Shown here piece by piece: positions 20,811 to 33,218 of a DNA stretch of 64,000 nucleotides (position 1 is its first letter; each line of letters begins with the position of its first letter). The notes beneath the pieces were generated by a model. The model was given only the letters and a program-made list of their open reading frames with translations. It was not told the origin of the DNA and searched no databases. A program made the position numbers and the translations under genes. Source of the DNA: Planococcus citri (taxonomy: Eukaryota; Arthropoda; Insecta; Hemiptera; Pseudococcidae); assembly GCF_950023065.1 (NCBI RefSeq), contig NC_088681.1, forward strand, positions 55,276,836-55,340,835, read 5' to 3'.

Positions 20811-20862
20811 TCAAAGCACTTGGGCTGTTTCAAGCAACACAGCTGCGGAAACATCAAATCTT
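20811..20862 (-). promoter_or_regulatory. Conserved upstream block of paralogue A
   Basis: About 215 bases before the ATG, this block (GTTTCAAGCAACACAGCTGC on the plus strand) matches blocks at 41541-41600 (C) and 56126-56180 (E) at similar distances. Conservation outside coding sequence suggests a promoter or enhancer kept after gene duplication, though recent common descent alone would also explain it. Confidence 0.4.
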
Positions 20863-21687
20863 TTGTACGTTCTGTGGTTGCCATCGATGCAAACTGTTAT
20901 TATGTTTAATTTATCCGCCCATGCCTTCTTCATATCTACCTACTCATGTTGTGCGTACAACTACAAGGTGGTAGATAGAGGTGATGAGGTACACCTGTAT
21001 GTTGGAATTTCAATTTATTTTATCAGTATGAGAACTCTAGGTTTCTGTTGTCCCGATAAGCCCTGAGAGAAGTATCGAAAAAAAATTTAAAAAATTTGTG
21101 TAACGTATGGTGTGGTGTGAAGTTTTTCAAAGTGCTGGTTTCAAATTTCGATTTGAAAAAAAAATTCAATATCCCATACACGTCTTATAGTATGTAAGTA
21201 GGAATATGTTCAGAACTTGACTAGTAAGGAAACCTCTCGAAATATCCGCCTACGATTTGAAGCAAACTGCGATTTTTGAAAAGAGCATTGTCTGAGATCA
21301 CTTGACCAAATTTCATCTACCCAAATTGATTTTTTCTCTCATTTTTGGCTAATTATGAAAAATTCATAGTTGTTTACATATTTTGGGTGATTTATGTTTC
21401 GAAAGAATTTTTTGTCCAGTAAAATTGTTTAAAATTAGTGCGAATGCTACTGCGTATTATTATTCTCCGTGAACCAGACTTCGTCGTTTTATTGTGGAAA
21501 CTCCTGTACGGTTTTTGATTCCTCCAAAATTTTCTTGGATTTCTCCAGGGGGCGCTAAAATTGATTTGGGTGGCTAAAAATCAAGTTGTGGCATATCCAC
21601 GATCTGTTTGTATAAATGTATAGTCTAAAAAACACGTACTTGGGTACTTCAGGTGTTCGCTTGGAAATGGATCAAATGTGAATGAGC
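20863..21687. other. Spacer, nothing recognised
   Basis: AT-rich single-copy-looking DNA. The short ORF at 20785-21066 shows no coding character. I see no repeat boundary or RNA gene. Confidence 0.4.
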
Positions 21688-23034
21688 TTAACCCTTTGGA
21701 GGTTCTCTAGGTTTTCGGGTTAGAAAATTGAAGTGCCTTAATGAGTGTGATAGGGTACCTCGCCCAATTGGCCAAACCACAAAAAAGTCGAGCTTTTGAT
21801 GAAAAGTTTTATAGGAAAATGAAAGTTTCCAAAAAACACAAATGTGACATTTCCTAAAAAAAAATTGAATGTATGCAGAATTTTTTTTGAAAAAATGAAC
21901 CAAAAACATGTGTCAAAAACATTGAACAAAAGCACTCTTTCAAAAAATGAAATAAAAATTGAATTGGAAAAAAATAAAAAAACAAGGTTGAAAAAAAGTC
22001 ATCTGGCAGTTCACAAATTCAGCGAGAATCAAATCTTGTTGGCAAAAATGCCTTTGTTTAAAGCATGAAGAGAAGAAAAATCTATGTCGCTAAGAGAGGA
22101 TTTTTTATCAAGTCATAAAATCTTTTAGGAAATCGAGCCGAAATATGGGACAAAATTTAGCGAAATTGCGAGCTTTCTGGCAGGAGGTAACTAATTATAA
22201 AACATTTTCGCCTTTATTCACGAGATGTAGCATAGAATTTTCTTTCATTTTGGGAAAAAATGAGTATTTTATCACTTATTGGAGTATAGGAATATGAAGA
22301 TGAAGATGAAGAGAAATAGTGAACAAAAACACAAATCCACAGCGTAAACGAAATGAAAGACTGAACTCGTAGATGAATTTGGATTTTTATTTACTATTTT
22401 TACTATTTCTCTTCATCTTCATCTTCATATTCCTATACTCCAATAAGTGATAAAATACTCATTTTTTCCCAAAATGAAAGAAAATTCTATGCTACATCTC
22501 GTGAATAAAGGCGAAAATGTTTTATAATTAGTTACCTCCTGCCAGAAAGCTCGCAATTTCGCTAAATTTTGTCCCCTATTTCGGCTCGATTTCCTAAAAG
22601 ATTTTATGACTTGATAAAAAATCCTCTCTTAGCGACATAGATTTTTCTTCTCTTCATGCTTTAAACAAAGGCATTTTTGCCAACAAGATTTGATTCTCGC
22701 TGAATTTGTGAACTGCCAGATGACTTTTTTTCAACCTTGTTTTTTTATTTTTTTCCAATTCAATTTTTATTTCATTTTTTGAAAGAGTGCTTTTGTTCAA
22801 TGTTTTTGACACATGTTTTTGGTTCATTTTTTCAAAAAAAATTCTGCATACATTCAATTTTTTTTTAGGAAATGTCACATTTGTGTTTTTTGGAAACTTT
22901 CATTTTCCTATAAAACTTTTCATCAAAAGCTCGACTTTTTTGTGGTTTGGCCAATTGGGCGAGGTACCCTATCACACTCATTAAGGCACTTCAATTTTCT
23001 AACCCGAAAACCTAGAGAACCTCCAAAGGGTTAA
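21688..23034. repeat. Near-perfect inverted repeat, 633-bp arms and 81-bp spacer
   Basis: The left arm 21688-22320 and right arm 22402-23034 are reverse complements of exactly equal length. In the parts I compared I saw one mismatch (near 22153/22575). The outer ends read TTAACCCTTTGG. The spacer 22321-22401 is partly complementary to itself. Transcription from either side would give a hairpin RNA of over 600 bp. The arms are AT-rich and the ORFs in them are mirror copies with no coding look. It may be a foldback transposon or a hairpin-siRNA source. Confidence 0.9.
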
Positions 23035-24496
23035 CTCGTTAAATAGGTCGAGAATTAGCCACAATTAGTGGTTTGTAGCTGCCCACATTGCCGGAGAAAC
23101 CTAAAATTGCTCTAGATGCTTCAGAATATCTCGAAATGTTAAAATGACGATTCGGGAGGTTGGTTTTAGACAAGATACTACAGTAATTCGTGCCGATTTC
23201 AAATGTCATCATTCACGAACTGATCAGAAAATTTAAAATTTTTTTCGTACCTATTGGTCAAAAAATTCACTCGAAGTGTCCGCCATGAAATTGGCTCAAA
23301 TATGGATAAACACATTGAACAGATGACAAATATGTTACTATGCAGATTATTATAGCTCCCACAATTAATTTTATTCATGTCTTTTGTAGAAATTTAAAAA
23401 GTTCTGGAAAACGTTGAAAATGTAGATGGATGCTCCAGAATGGCTGACAAATTGTAAGAGGTCTTACTTTCTTTCGAAAAGATACCTTAAAATGTAGCTG
23501 TTTTGTCAGAAATTGCCAAAAATTCTCACCGTTTTCCAAAAATCGCTAACGAGTCTCGTTTTTGTGGCAAATGGTTATTGTAAAAAAGTCAATACTTCTG
23601 ATTGGCCAATAAGTCTCGCTTCTTAGCCAAGCTGTTGAAGAATTGTTGAAAACTTTCGCTGTCTTTGACGTAGGTCTACATATGGGTGGTATACCATATT
23701 AGGTAGACGATTTTTAAAACACTTTAGATGAATGGGCAATGGGATATCGTGAATTTCTAACGTGTATTAACTTGAAAACTGCGAATGCTACCATTTGAAA
23801 CTTTCTCCATTTTCCAGTTTTTGAGATGACAGAATACATACGAGTATCTACTATACTCCAGTGAGAGCCATTCGACAAATCCCTGGGAAGAGGAGGGTTC
23901 AGAGATGGGTCAAGCTCCCAATTTTTTTAAAATTTGGTCATCTGGTTGCAATTGAGGTAGTTTTCATAAATAATTCAACTCCGCTGAGTTCAAAAAGAAA
24001 TTCCGATAAATAAGTACAGTAATCAAATTCAGGTAATTTTCAATTATTGAGAAGGGGGCCAATTTGAAAAATTTCATAAAGCTTTCTGCAGTTTTGCTAA
24101 ATCATCCATCATTCAATTTTGAGAACTTCCGATTAATTCTTGGTATTTTTCAGTAATCTAAGCAGTCTGTGCAAAATTTTAACCCGAATGAGAGATTTTC
24201 TCAAATTTTGGTCGTTTTTAGATGGTCCATCAATTTTTGATATTTTTGGGCTATTTTCACAATCAATTTTACAATTTTCATGATAGATACTTTATTTGTG
24301 AATATTCATTTTCTGACTCTTTATTAAACGTCAAGATGGTCAGAATTTTTACTTTGGCCTGCGACCATTTTTATAATGTATATCTATTGATTGATCAATA
24401 ATTTTACATATTTTATAATCAATCAACTAATCCACCTTAATTTTTCATTGTTTCAGGTGAGTACAAATTTACTTCCAAAAATGATAGAATAATATG
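23035..24496. other. Spacer, nothing recognised
   Basis: AT-rich non-coding DNA without long ORFs or clear repeats. It shares short phrases (for example GATGCTCCAGAATGGCTGA) with the repeat DNA at 18.3-18.7 kb. Confidence 0.4.
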
Positions 24497-24998
24497 TGTA
24501 ATGGTAAACGGCCTACTTTCTCGTTTCGTGGCCTTACAGACTCACTCGCCACCTGGCTCTGAGGCCACTAAATTCGATAAGACCTTATAGGCCAAAAGTA
24601 GCATAAGGTATAAAATACCTATCTCCCATTTACCCACACACACTGTACTTGAATAAACCCAACGTAATAAATGGCTAGGCGATTTACTCAAAGTATTTAT
24701 TCAAGCACACTAAAACATGTACACGTTCTTACGATGTACAATAATACCATTCGCATTTGAAAGATTCTGCTTTGAGGCATAAGCGTTCTCCAAGCTAGCG
24801 TGAAAGCTCTATCTTACTCGGTTAAAGAAGATTGGAAAACTGCGACACTGCGAGGCTGCTCGCTGTGGCAATCTCGGCCGTCAGCTTCCACTGAACTAAC
24901 ACACCAGATGGCGTTGTGCCAGTTGCAGTGTAGCCTCCTGCCTGGGCATCAAATTACCACTGTAGAGTGGTAACATGGAGTCCCAAGTACCCTCTACA
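24497..24998 (+). mobile_element. Probable solo LTR
   Basis: This GC-richer 502-bp block begins TGTAATGG and ends CCTCTACA, the TG...CA ends of an LTR. It has a TATA-like GGTATAAAATACC near 24610 and an AATAAA near 24655. Flanks TATG and TACG may be an eroded 4-bp target duplication. No internal region or second LTR adjoins it. The call rests on layout only. Confidence 0.45.
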
Positions 24999-25716
24999 TA
25001 CGTATGAACTCGCGTATGAGAATAAGTAAGTAAATTTATGATCCTTATGAGAAAAGTTATGTATGTAAGCCACACTTCTGTGACTTTTTACGTATTTTCA
25101 ATGGCAAATCCAAAGCCATGTTTGAATTTCGGAATTTTAAAATCTGCTGAAATAATTGTATTATCAGGTTTGAATTGAGACGATCTGATTTTCCAAATAC
25201 GAATTTGGAAACAGTAGATCAAATTTTTGAGTTCACAAACGATTTTTGTTTTTATTGAATTTTTAAAAAATCAAACTTGGCTCAAAAATGGAAAAAAATC
25301 AAAGTTTTACCAAATCCAATGTGAGTTTCATTTTTTTTTTCAACTTACAAAATGGATTAGATTAGATTAGATTTACCTAATTATAGAAAGTGTGCGTAGG
25401 TAATGCAAAATTCATTCGAAAATGAAATAAAAACCCAGAAAACTTACCCAGCCATACAAATTAACAATAATATAAACTGATGAACTGATTCCGAATCAGA
25501 AATTAGCTTTTTCCATTTGGGTAATAAAACATCAACCAAAATTCATTTAAAAGTGAAATAAAAACCAATAGAATCTAGAAGCTATTTTACTACCTAAGTA
25601 CCTACATATTTACTTGAATAAAAATTAAAATAATTTAGAATAGTGGTACAAGTTTACAGTTTCGCGAAAATCCGTTTAGATGCGACTGCATGATTGTGAT
25701 CAGTATGCTTTATTCA
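24999..25716. other. 3' flank of paralogue B
   Basis: AT-rich non-coding DNA with a short GATTA microsatellite near 25355-25372. No gene is seen. Confidence 0.4.
25709..25714 (-). terminator. Poly(A) signal of paralogue B
   Basis: AATAAA on the minus strand starts three bases after the TGA stop (25719-25717). This would give a very short 3' untranslated region. Confidence 0.45.
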
Positions 25717-27389
25717 TCAAAATGTAATCTTCACGCCGATGCTTTTCAGAGCGCTCTCATACGATTCATTGTCCAAGAAATCAATGATGTCGGCCTTTTT
25801 GGAGGTTTTTGTACCCGATGACTCTTGTCCATCTGGAGGCACTGTTTCGGTTTCATTCGTTTGAAATGTAAAATCTAAATTTCCTTTTATCTTCAATTTA
25901 GGCAAGTCCAGAAGATCAAATAAAAGAAGATTTGATGTGGAATACAGTGAACACGTGTATATGCAGCCCCCTTCTTTGTATTTTTTGACTTTACGGTCTA
26001 TTTCATCGCATAAATATGCTTCGCCACATTCCGTCAGCGTATGTTGGGTTCCTAAAAAGATACCGTTTCCGTCATCATCCACTATAATTCTCCAGAATGA
26101 CTCGATAATTGAGTTACGCCATCTTCCAAAAAAACCACTATTATTTTCTTTTTGTTCTTGAAATGTTCCCGAGTACAGAGTTAGTTTTTTGTTGTTCTGA
26201 AAAAGAAAGAAATTATCACGATACACGTAACGTATTTTTATGCCAATGTGTTGAATTGAGAATCCTCGTACAATTTGTACATTTGAGTAGGTACCTATTT
26301 AAATGTATGTACTTACTTACGGGTGAATTTGAAAATTTGTATACGTGTAAACGAAAACTTACTTTTTTGCTGTACAGTCTGATGTAAATGTCAGCTCTAA
26401 TCATGCCTTTAAATAAATCCACGTTTTGCGTGATGGGAGTGTAGTTGAAAAGAAATCTGATGGTTGGTTCCCATGAGCCTGTTGGAATGTCGCCATTTCC
26501 AACGAACCTGTATGCGTAGTGATCCTGCACAAAAAATTGAAGCCATTATCGTCGATTAGGGTCACATTGTACTTAGTATGTTGCAGTATGAAAAAGTGAG
26601 TTCTATTTACCTCGATTTCAAATGACTCGCGCGTTTTGAGATTTTCATCTAGATAGGATTTGTAATAATGATCCAAAGGATTTAATTTGTAAACTTCTGC
26701 TACTCCATCCTCATGCTGCACGCTCGGTGCTTCGATTCGGTGAATGGAATATAGAGTTGCTCCGTTACCTTTTGCTCTCGAATGACATATTTTATACACC
26801 GATAAAAATTGAACATCCTGCAATCAATTTAAATTTACAACAAAGGTATCAGAAAGTCTTTTCTCTGAAAGAGGACTATACAGTCGAAAAAAATTTAAAA
26901 GGGGACAACTTTTTGGCTGGTAGTACTGAATTATCATTTTCTACAAGACCTTGGAGATTTCACGTTCATCAAAATTCAAAAAGGAAAATCAATTCTTCTA
27001 CGAAATTAATTTTTATTCGGGCTTTTGTCTGAGAAATTTTGAAAGGAGCCGTGACCATAATCAGTAATTCTTTTTCAGAAGTTCGCGAGTTTCATTCCAA
27101 ATTGAACGAAAAACAAGACGTAAATGAAGTTTTTTGAATGAGGGGGTTGAAAATTCGGTGATTTTTGTTCTACTAGTGGCGTGAAAAGCTCAATTCGACA
27201 CAGGGTTATCAATTAATTATTTGTTCGTAATTCGCATCTGGTGTAGGTAGGTCTATAGGTGCTCTACTTACCTTTGCTTCGTCGTCGCTTGCCACCTTGT
27301 AAAAAACATGTTGAAAATTGAATTGATTAGAATGCATAGGTACTTTGATAAAATGAATATACCTAATACGAGAATATAATTTTATCGGA

Positions 27390-29149
27390 TAGTCGAGGAG
27401 CCTACTTAAGGATAAATTGCACCCCCCCCCTGGTCGATATTCCGGGACAACTTTTTTCATAAAAGGGGAGTCCTAAGGAACATTTCTAGCCTTTGTACTC
27501 AAAAAAAAGTGGCTCTACTTACAAAATGGCGGCCATTTTGATTGACAGGTCAGCCGAAATCGCAGATTTTGCGTTCCAACATAGGACTTGCGCAACATTT
27601 TTCAAACTGTACAAAAATAGATCAAAAGATCAAGCAATAATTTATCACCTGTCAAAGTTTCAAGTGCTAAAGTGCGTTTTTCGATTTTTGGTGAATTTTT
27701 GAAAATCAAATTTAGGCCAAAAATGAGGGAAAAAATCCAAATTTTACCAAATTGACCAAGAAAGCTGAAATTTGAGATACACCCTATTTTCGACATGCCA
27801 AATCGATTGGAAACTGTTTCAAACCGTTTTGAGCTGTTCTGGAGCCTCCAGCAGATTTTTGAAACTCGAAATTCCCACAAAATTCAAAATGGTGTTGAAA
27901 AGCTGAAATTTATTCTGCAAACTAATTTCAATACGCTACGAAGTCACTGCAGGGGAATTTCAAGTCGTTTTGGAGCCTCCTGCGACTTTTTGAAAATTCT
28001 TGGAGCCTCCATCAGATTTTTGCAACTTTGAATTTTCACAAAATTTCATCAAATGGAGATGGAAAGCTGAAATTTACTCTACACTCCAATTTTTACACCC
28101 TCTGAAGACGACTTCAGGTGGCATCAAATCATTTTGGAGCCTCCAGCGACTTTTTGAAAATTACTGGAGCCTCCAGTAGATTTTTGAAACTTGATTTCCC
28201 GCAACATCTTACCAAATGGAGTTGGCAAGCTGCAATTTACTTCGCAAACTAATTTAAATACGATATGAAGCCGACTACATGGTGGTTTCAAATGGTTTTA
28301 AATAGTTTTGAAGCTTCCAACTACATCTTGGAAATTTCAATTTTCCAAAAAACACCATACGACCTCTCAAAAAGTGGCTGGGTGCTCCAAAACGACTTGA
28401 AATCCACCAGCAGACGACTTCGTAGCGTATTAAAATTAGTTTTCAGAATGAATTTTGACTTCCCATCTCCGTTTGATGGCATTTTTAGGAAATTTAAAGT
28501 TTCAAAAATCTACTGGAGGCTCCAGTAATTTGAAAAAAAATCGCTGGATGCTCCAAACCCACTTGAAATCTCCCTGCAGTTGACTTCGTAGCGTATTGAA
28601 ATTAGTTTGCAGAATAAATTTCAGCTTTTCAACATCATTTTGGTGAAATTTTGTGGGAATTTCGAGTTTCAAAAATCTGCTGGAGGCTCCAAAACTGCTC
28701 AAAACGGTTTGAAACAGTTTCCAATCGATTTGGCATGTCGAAAATAGGGTGTATCTCAAATTTCAGCTTTCTTACTCAATTTGGTCAGATTTTGATTTTC
28801 CCCTCATTTTTGGCCTAAAATTTGATTTTCAAAAATTCACCAAAAATCGAAAAATGCACTTTAGCACTTGAAATTTTGACAGGTGATGAATTTTTGCTTG
28901 ATCTTTCGATCTACTTTTGTACAGTTTGAAAAATTTTATGCAAGTCCTATGTTGGAACGCAAAATCCGCAATTTCGGCTGACCTGTCAATCAAAATAGCC
29001 GCCATTTTGTAAGTAGAGCCACTTTTTTTTTGAGTTCAAGGGCTAGAAATAATCCTTAGGACTCCCTCTTTAAGAAAAAAGTTGTCCCGGAGTATCGACG
29101 GGCGGGGGGGAGGGGTGCAATTTATCTTTAAGTGGGCTCCCTGCGACTA
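27390..29149. mobile_element. Palindromic TA-flanked DNA transposon, full copy
   Basis: Both ends read TAGTCG(A/C)(A/-)GGAGCC inward, with TA at each border (27390-27391 and 29148-29149) as in Tc1/mariner-like target duplication. The arms are inverted copies for over 550 bases each, including the shared phrase AAAATGGCGGCCATTTTG near 27523 (one change in the right arm near 29010). The middle is studded with CTGGAGCCTCCAG. It has no transposase ORF, so it is non-autonomous. It lies in intron 2 of paralogue B; related copies are at 30485 and 41656. Confidence 0.75.
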
Positions 29150-29436
29150 TGAGTATCTCACCGGGTATCCGATTTCATACATTTCTGCTTCCGATCTGCT
29201 ACAATATTTCCCTTCGTTATCGTCATCTTTTATCTCGATTTTTTTAATCGACGGTACCATATCGAACAAGCATTCCTCTTCGCGATTTTTATAATCTCTC
29301 AGGAAAAATACTCTGCTTTCTTCAGAAGTTCGATCATTTTTTAATAACCAGTTAGTCTCAGCAAGTGATACGTGTCGAGTACGGGGACATGCCAGCATGA
29401 TCTTTTGTTTGAGGCCGTTTTCGACTTGGTCTCCAT

Positions 29437-29715
29437 CACGGAGAAAAATTTACGTAGTATAAAGTGCTATAGTTGTAGTAAATCACCTTCATTTTTGGCA
29501 TCATAGTTAAAAGAACTATACTTGTAGTTCCTGAAGTACTATACATGTAGTACTCCCAAATCATTTATAGTATTATTTACTATAAGTATATCATTTTTTA
29601 CTACAAGTATAGTACTTTCAATCGCTACACTTATAGTAAGTTTGACTATAGTGTCACAAATGAAGGTAAATTGCTACAATCTGTGGTGCTTTGTACTACT
29701 CATTTTTCTCAGTGG
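29437..29715. mobile_element. 279-bp MITE-like insertion in exon 2 of paralogue B
   Basis: Inverted ends CACGGAGAAAAAT and ATTTTTCTCAGTG flank an interior rich in ACTATA/TATAGT words that fold on themselves. Paralogues A, C and E lack it at the aligned point. Its length is a multiple of three and its removal returns the exon to frame, but it carries stop codons. Confidence 0.7.
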
Positions 29716-30077
29716 CAGAATCGTCGTAATAATAACCAACAGTGTCGTGATCTTCTTTGAATTCGTGAGGTATGGCGAGTTGGAGTTCTGGTTTTGTAGA
29801 ATCACCTTTCGTGGTCACAATCACAGCTACTGGCATTGCTTCCTGATGATTGATCATGATAACTTCCTCTAAATAATTTATAAAATTGTGTTTTATTCAA
29901 AGAAGTAGATGTATATTTTTAACTTGATTTATGGGAGGAAAATTCAAGGAATGGAAGTAGAAAAATAACAAGTTGGCTGTTAGACTTACTCCGTGATGCA
30001 GCGTGTTCAATGATGACAAAAATTAACACGATCGCGAATATAATCCATTTTAAACGCATCGAGAAATAAGGAGACAT

Positions 30078-30484
30078 CGTTGAAGCGCCTGAAGCAGTCA
30101 CAATATACGATGGGTGTAATCTGAATACTCCTGACGGAATCTTCGTGTGTTATGCTCGTCTTGAAAAATGATTAGAATTCACATAAATGCATGACTAACG
30201 TAAGACGTACGAGTACGTAGATTTGGATGCTGATTGCTGAGGTATGAATCAGTGATATTATCAAGAGAAGCATCGTATTCCTTGATCATGTTGTTGTCCC
30301 ATCGACGCGGGCTGCCATAAAATTCCCAACTGGTGTGACTGAGAATTCCAAACTTATTCGACTACAGATTCCCACATTGGGTGAAAAAAGTGCGTATTTC
30401 AGTTACAATTAGAGGGGTGGTTGTATCACGACATTCTGCCTACAAAAATAAAAATTGTGCATAACTTTGCTGACAATAGGGTAA
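30078..30484 (-). promoter_or_regulatory. 5' flank of paralogue B
   Basis: The sequence just upstream of the ATG resembles those of C and E. A block at 30269-30315 (CATGTTGTTGTCCCATCGACG) matches the corresponding upstream parts at 41612-41640 and 56178-56215. The GCAACGCAGCTGCG core found in A, C and E is not evident here. Confidence 0.35.
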
Positions 30485-31630
30485 TAGTCGAGGAGCCCGC
30501 ATAAGGTGAAGGGGGAGTCCTAAAGAACATTTCTAGCCTTTTTCCTAAAAAAAAGTGGCCCTACTCACAAAATGGCGGACATTTTGGTTGACAGGTCAGC
30601 TGAAATCGCAGATTTTGCGTTCCAACAAGGGACTAGCATAAAAAAATTTTAAACCGTACAAAGATAGATCGAAAGAGCAGGCGAAAATTTATCACCTGTC
30701 AAAATTTCAAGTGCCAAAGTGCCTTTTTCGATTTTTGGTGAATTTTCAAAAATAAAATTTTAGCCAAAATGTGAAAAAAATCAAAATTTTACCAAATTGA
30801 CCTATACCTCATTTTCGACCTGCCAAATCGATTGGAAACTGTTTCAACCCGTTTTGAGCAGTTCTGGAGCCTCCAGCAGATTTTTGAAGCTCGAAATTCC
30901 CACAAAATTTCACCAAAATGGTGTTGAAAAGCTGAAATTTATTCAGCAAACTAATTTCAATACGCTATGAAGTCGACTGCAGGTGAATTTCAAGTCGTAT
31001 TGGAGCCTCCAGCAATTTTCAAGAAATTGCTGGAGCCTCCAGTAGATTTTTGAAACTTGAAATTTTCCCAAAATTTCATCAAATTAGGTAAGCAAGCCGA
31101 AATGTACTCTACAAGCTAATTTCAATATAATATGAAGTCGACTGCATGGCGGTTTCAAGTGGCTTTGAAATTTCAATTCTCCTAAGGACGCCATGAATCC
31201 TTTCAAAAATTCACTGAAGGCTCCAAAATGACTTGAACCTTCAGAGGGTGTTAAATTTGTAGTGCATAGTTAATTACAGATTTCCATCTCCATTTGATGA
31301 AATTTTAAGTTTTAAAAATTTACCGGAGGCTTCAGCAATTTTTTGAAAATTGCTAGAGGCTCCAAAACGACTCGAAATTCACGTGCAGTCGACTTCATCG
31401 CGTATTGAAATTAGTTTGCAGAATTAATTTCGGCTTTCCAATTCCATCTGATGAAATTTTGTGGGAATTTCGAGTTTCAAAAATCTGCTGGAGGCTCCAG
31501 AACTGCTCAAAACGGTTTAAAACAGTTTCCAATCGGTTTGGCAGGTCGAAAATAGGGTATCTCCCAAATTTCAGCTTTCTAGGTCAATTTGGTAAAATTT
31601 TGAGTTTTTCAAAATTTGATTTTTGTAACA
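30485..31630. mobile_element. Second copy of the TAGTCGAGGAGCC element, right end missing
   Basis: It begins TAGTCGAGGAGCC at 30485 and follows the 27390 element through the GGCGGACATTTTGG phrase and the CTGGAGCCTCCAG-rich middle. Similarity fades near 31620 before the right terminal repeat. Confidence 0.65.
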
Positions 31631-33218
31631 TTAATTTTTATGAAAGAATTCGGTTATTTTGATCTCAACATTTTTCAAATTTAGTGGTTTTCTCAAAAGT
31701 ATAACTCCTTGGAATAGAGCCAAATCGACCCGAGCGGAGCGAGGGTAAAATCTTTGAAAAATTTGTAGTCCGCAAAGTACATAGAGTAATATCAATTTTA
31801 ATGTAAAAATTTGTTTTTTTTTTTCTGATCTCAGCTTTTTTTCAAAATTTATCAATGGTTTCGTGAAATTTCAAGTATGAAGAAGAAAACCAAATTGGCC
31901 CGAGTGAATCAAGATCAAAAGTTTTGGAAAATATGTGACTGGAAGTTGAAAAGTAAAGAACATTAAAATTCGTTTTTTTTTATATCAACTTTTAAAAAAA
32001 TTCTATCATGTCCGATGCAAAATGACCGCATATCTGGATGTACCAATTAGTATAATTATAATACAATAGAACCACAGGGGTTAAAAACTGTATCTGAATA
32101 TTCGATGCGAAATGACCACGAATATCCCAAAAGATGTATTCGAATGTCCGGAGCAAAAGAAAACTTGTATGATTAGGGGTTCCAAAACATACCTTAGTTT
32201 TGATGAATATTGAAACCAATGGAAAGTACAACTACGTGGCTAGGGTGGTCCTTATATTTGAAGTTGGGGTTTTTTCCGCTCCCACCCCCTAAAGTGGTGA
32301 CCTCGGGTGAGAAAATAATTCCCTATTTTTTATTTTTTCCATTTTCGAAAAATTCGGGCTGCGGTGGGCCCCTCAATTTTCAAAAATTTGTGAAAAACCT
32401 AATTCAAAGAAAAATTTTCGAAATTTTAAAATTTCGAGTTCCATCATCTCTAGAAGGTCCTTTTTGTGTAAAGCCTCTCATGGCGAGTTTACCCCCCCCC
32501 TCCCTCCCATGAAAACCAAGCTGACCTCCCGAATAGCTGAAATTTGTATATTATGTGAAATGTCCTAAAATTGGTTGTTTTTGGTCTTTCCTCCTTCCAA
32601 CCCCACAAAGTGGTGTCCTTTGGTGAGAAAATAATCCCCATTTTTTATTTTTTCCATTTTCAAAAAATTCGGGTTGCGGTGGCCCCCCCCCCCCCATTTT
32701 CAAAAATTTGAATAAAAAACCAATTCAAAGAAAAATTTTAAAAATTTCAAAATTTCGAGTTCCATCGTCTCTAAAAGGTCCCTTTTGAGTAAAATAGACT
32801 CTCATGACGATTTTAGCCCCCTCCCATGAAAACCAAGCTGACCCCTGTAAGCGCAAACATCCAAACGGACATTCGGATACACCTTTTGGGGTATAGGCGA
32901 TCAAATCGCAAACTATGAATTTTTTCTGTTCCACCCTACTGTGAATTATTTATACCGAGCAGTCGATTCGAAATCAAGAATTACTTGTACCTAGTTCATC
33001 AGATTTAAGTAATGAAAAAATAATTCAAAATTAATTTCAAAATGAAAATTAAACACAAGAAAATTTGCCAAGCTATATTAATAGGTAATTTACCTTACGA
33101 ATAAGAATGAAACTTATTGATAATACGAATTTTACATTTATGAAACGATGTCATCGTTCGTTTTTTACATAGAAAGTTATTCTTCTCTATCCTCGTCTTT
33201 CGCTATTGCGACCACTGG
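31631..33218. repeat. Spacer with a ~290-base direct duplication
   Basis: Blocks 32262-32515 and 32575-32830 are diverged direct copies, both containing AAAGTGGTG, GGTGAGAAAATAATTCCC and TTTCGAGTTCCATC. Runs of C near 32500 and 32685 are likely length-unstable. The last ~250 bases are the 3' flank of paralogue C. No gene is seen. Confidence 0.55.

Larger units (their letters stand above)
25717..30077 (-). pseudogene. Paralogue B: secreted nuclease-like gene broken by an insertion in exon 2
   Basis: Exons: 30077-29990 (signal peptide, WIIFAIVLIFVII), 29868-29162, microexon 27295-27272, 26817-26611, 26524-26363 and 26196-25717. Without the 279-base insertion at 29437-29715 the coding length is 1389 bases (462 aa) and in frame throughout; with it, a TAG follows within a few codons. 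The family plan is kept: MPVAVIV and LACP in exon 2, EMYEIGYP at its end, VYKICHS in exon 4, YAYRFV then FNYTPITQN in exon 5, SFWRIIVDD and GGCIYTCS in exon 6. Exon 5 corresponds to the active-site segment of DNA/RNA non-specific endonucleases, where RGH is expected; here it is AYRF. Intron 2 holds a 1.76-kb palindromic transposon. The C-terminus is shorter than in C and D. Confidence 0.7.

Noticed and set aside
21738..22984. Identical small ORFs on both strands
   Set aside because: They are the two arms of the inverted repeat read in mirror. Their Lys/Asn/Phe-rich products have no coding character.
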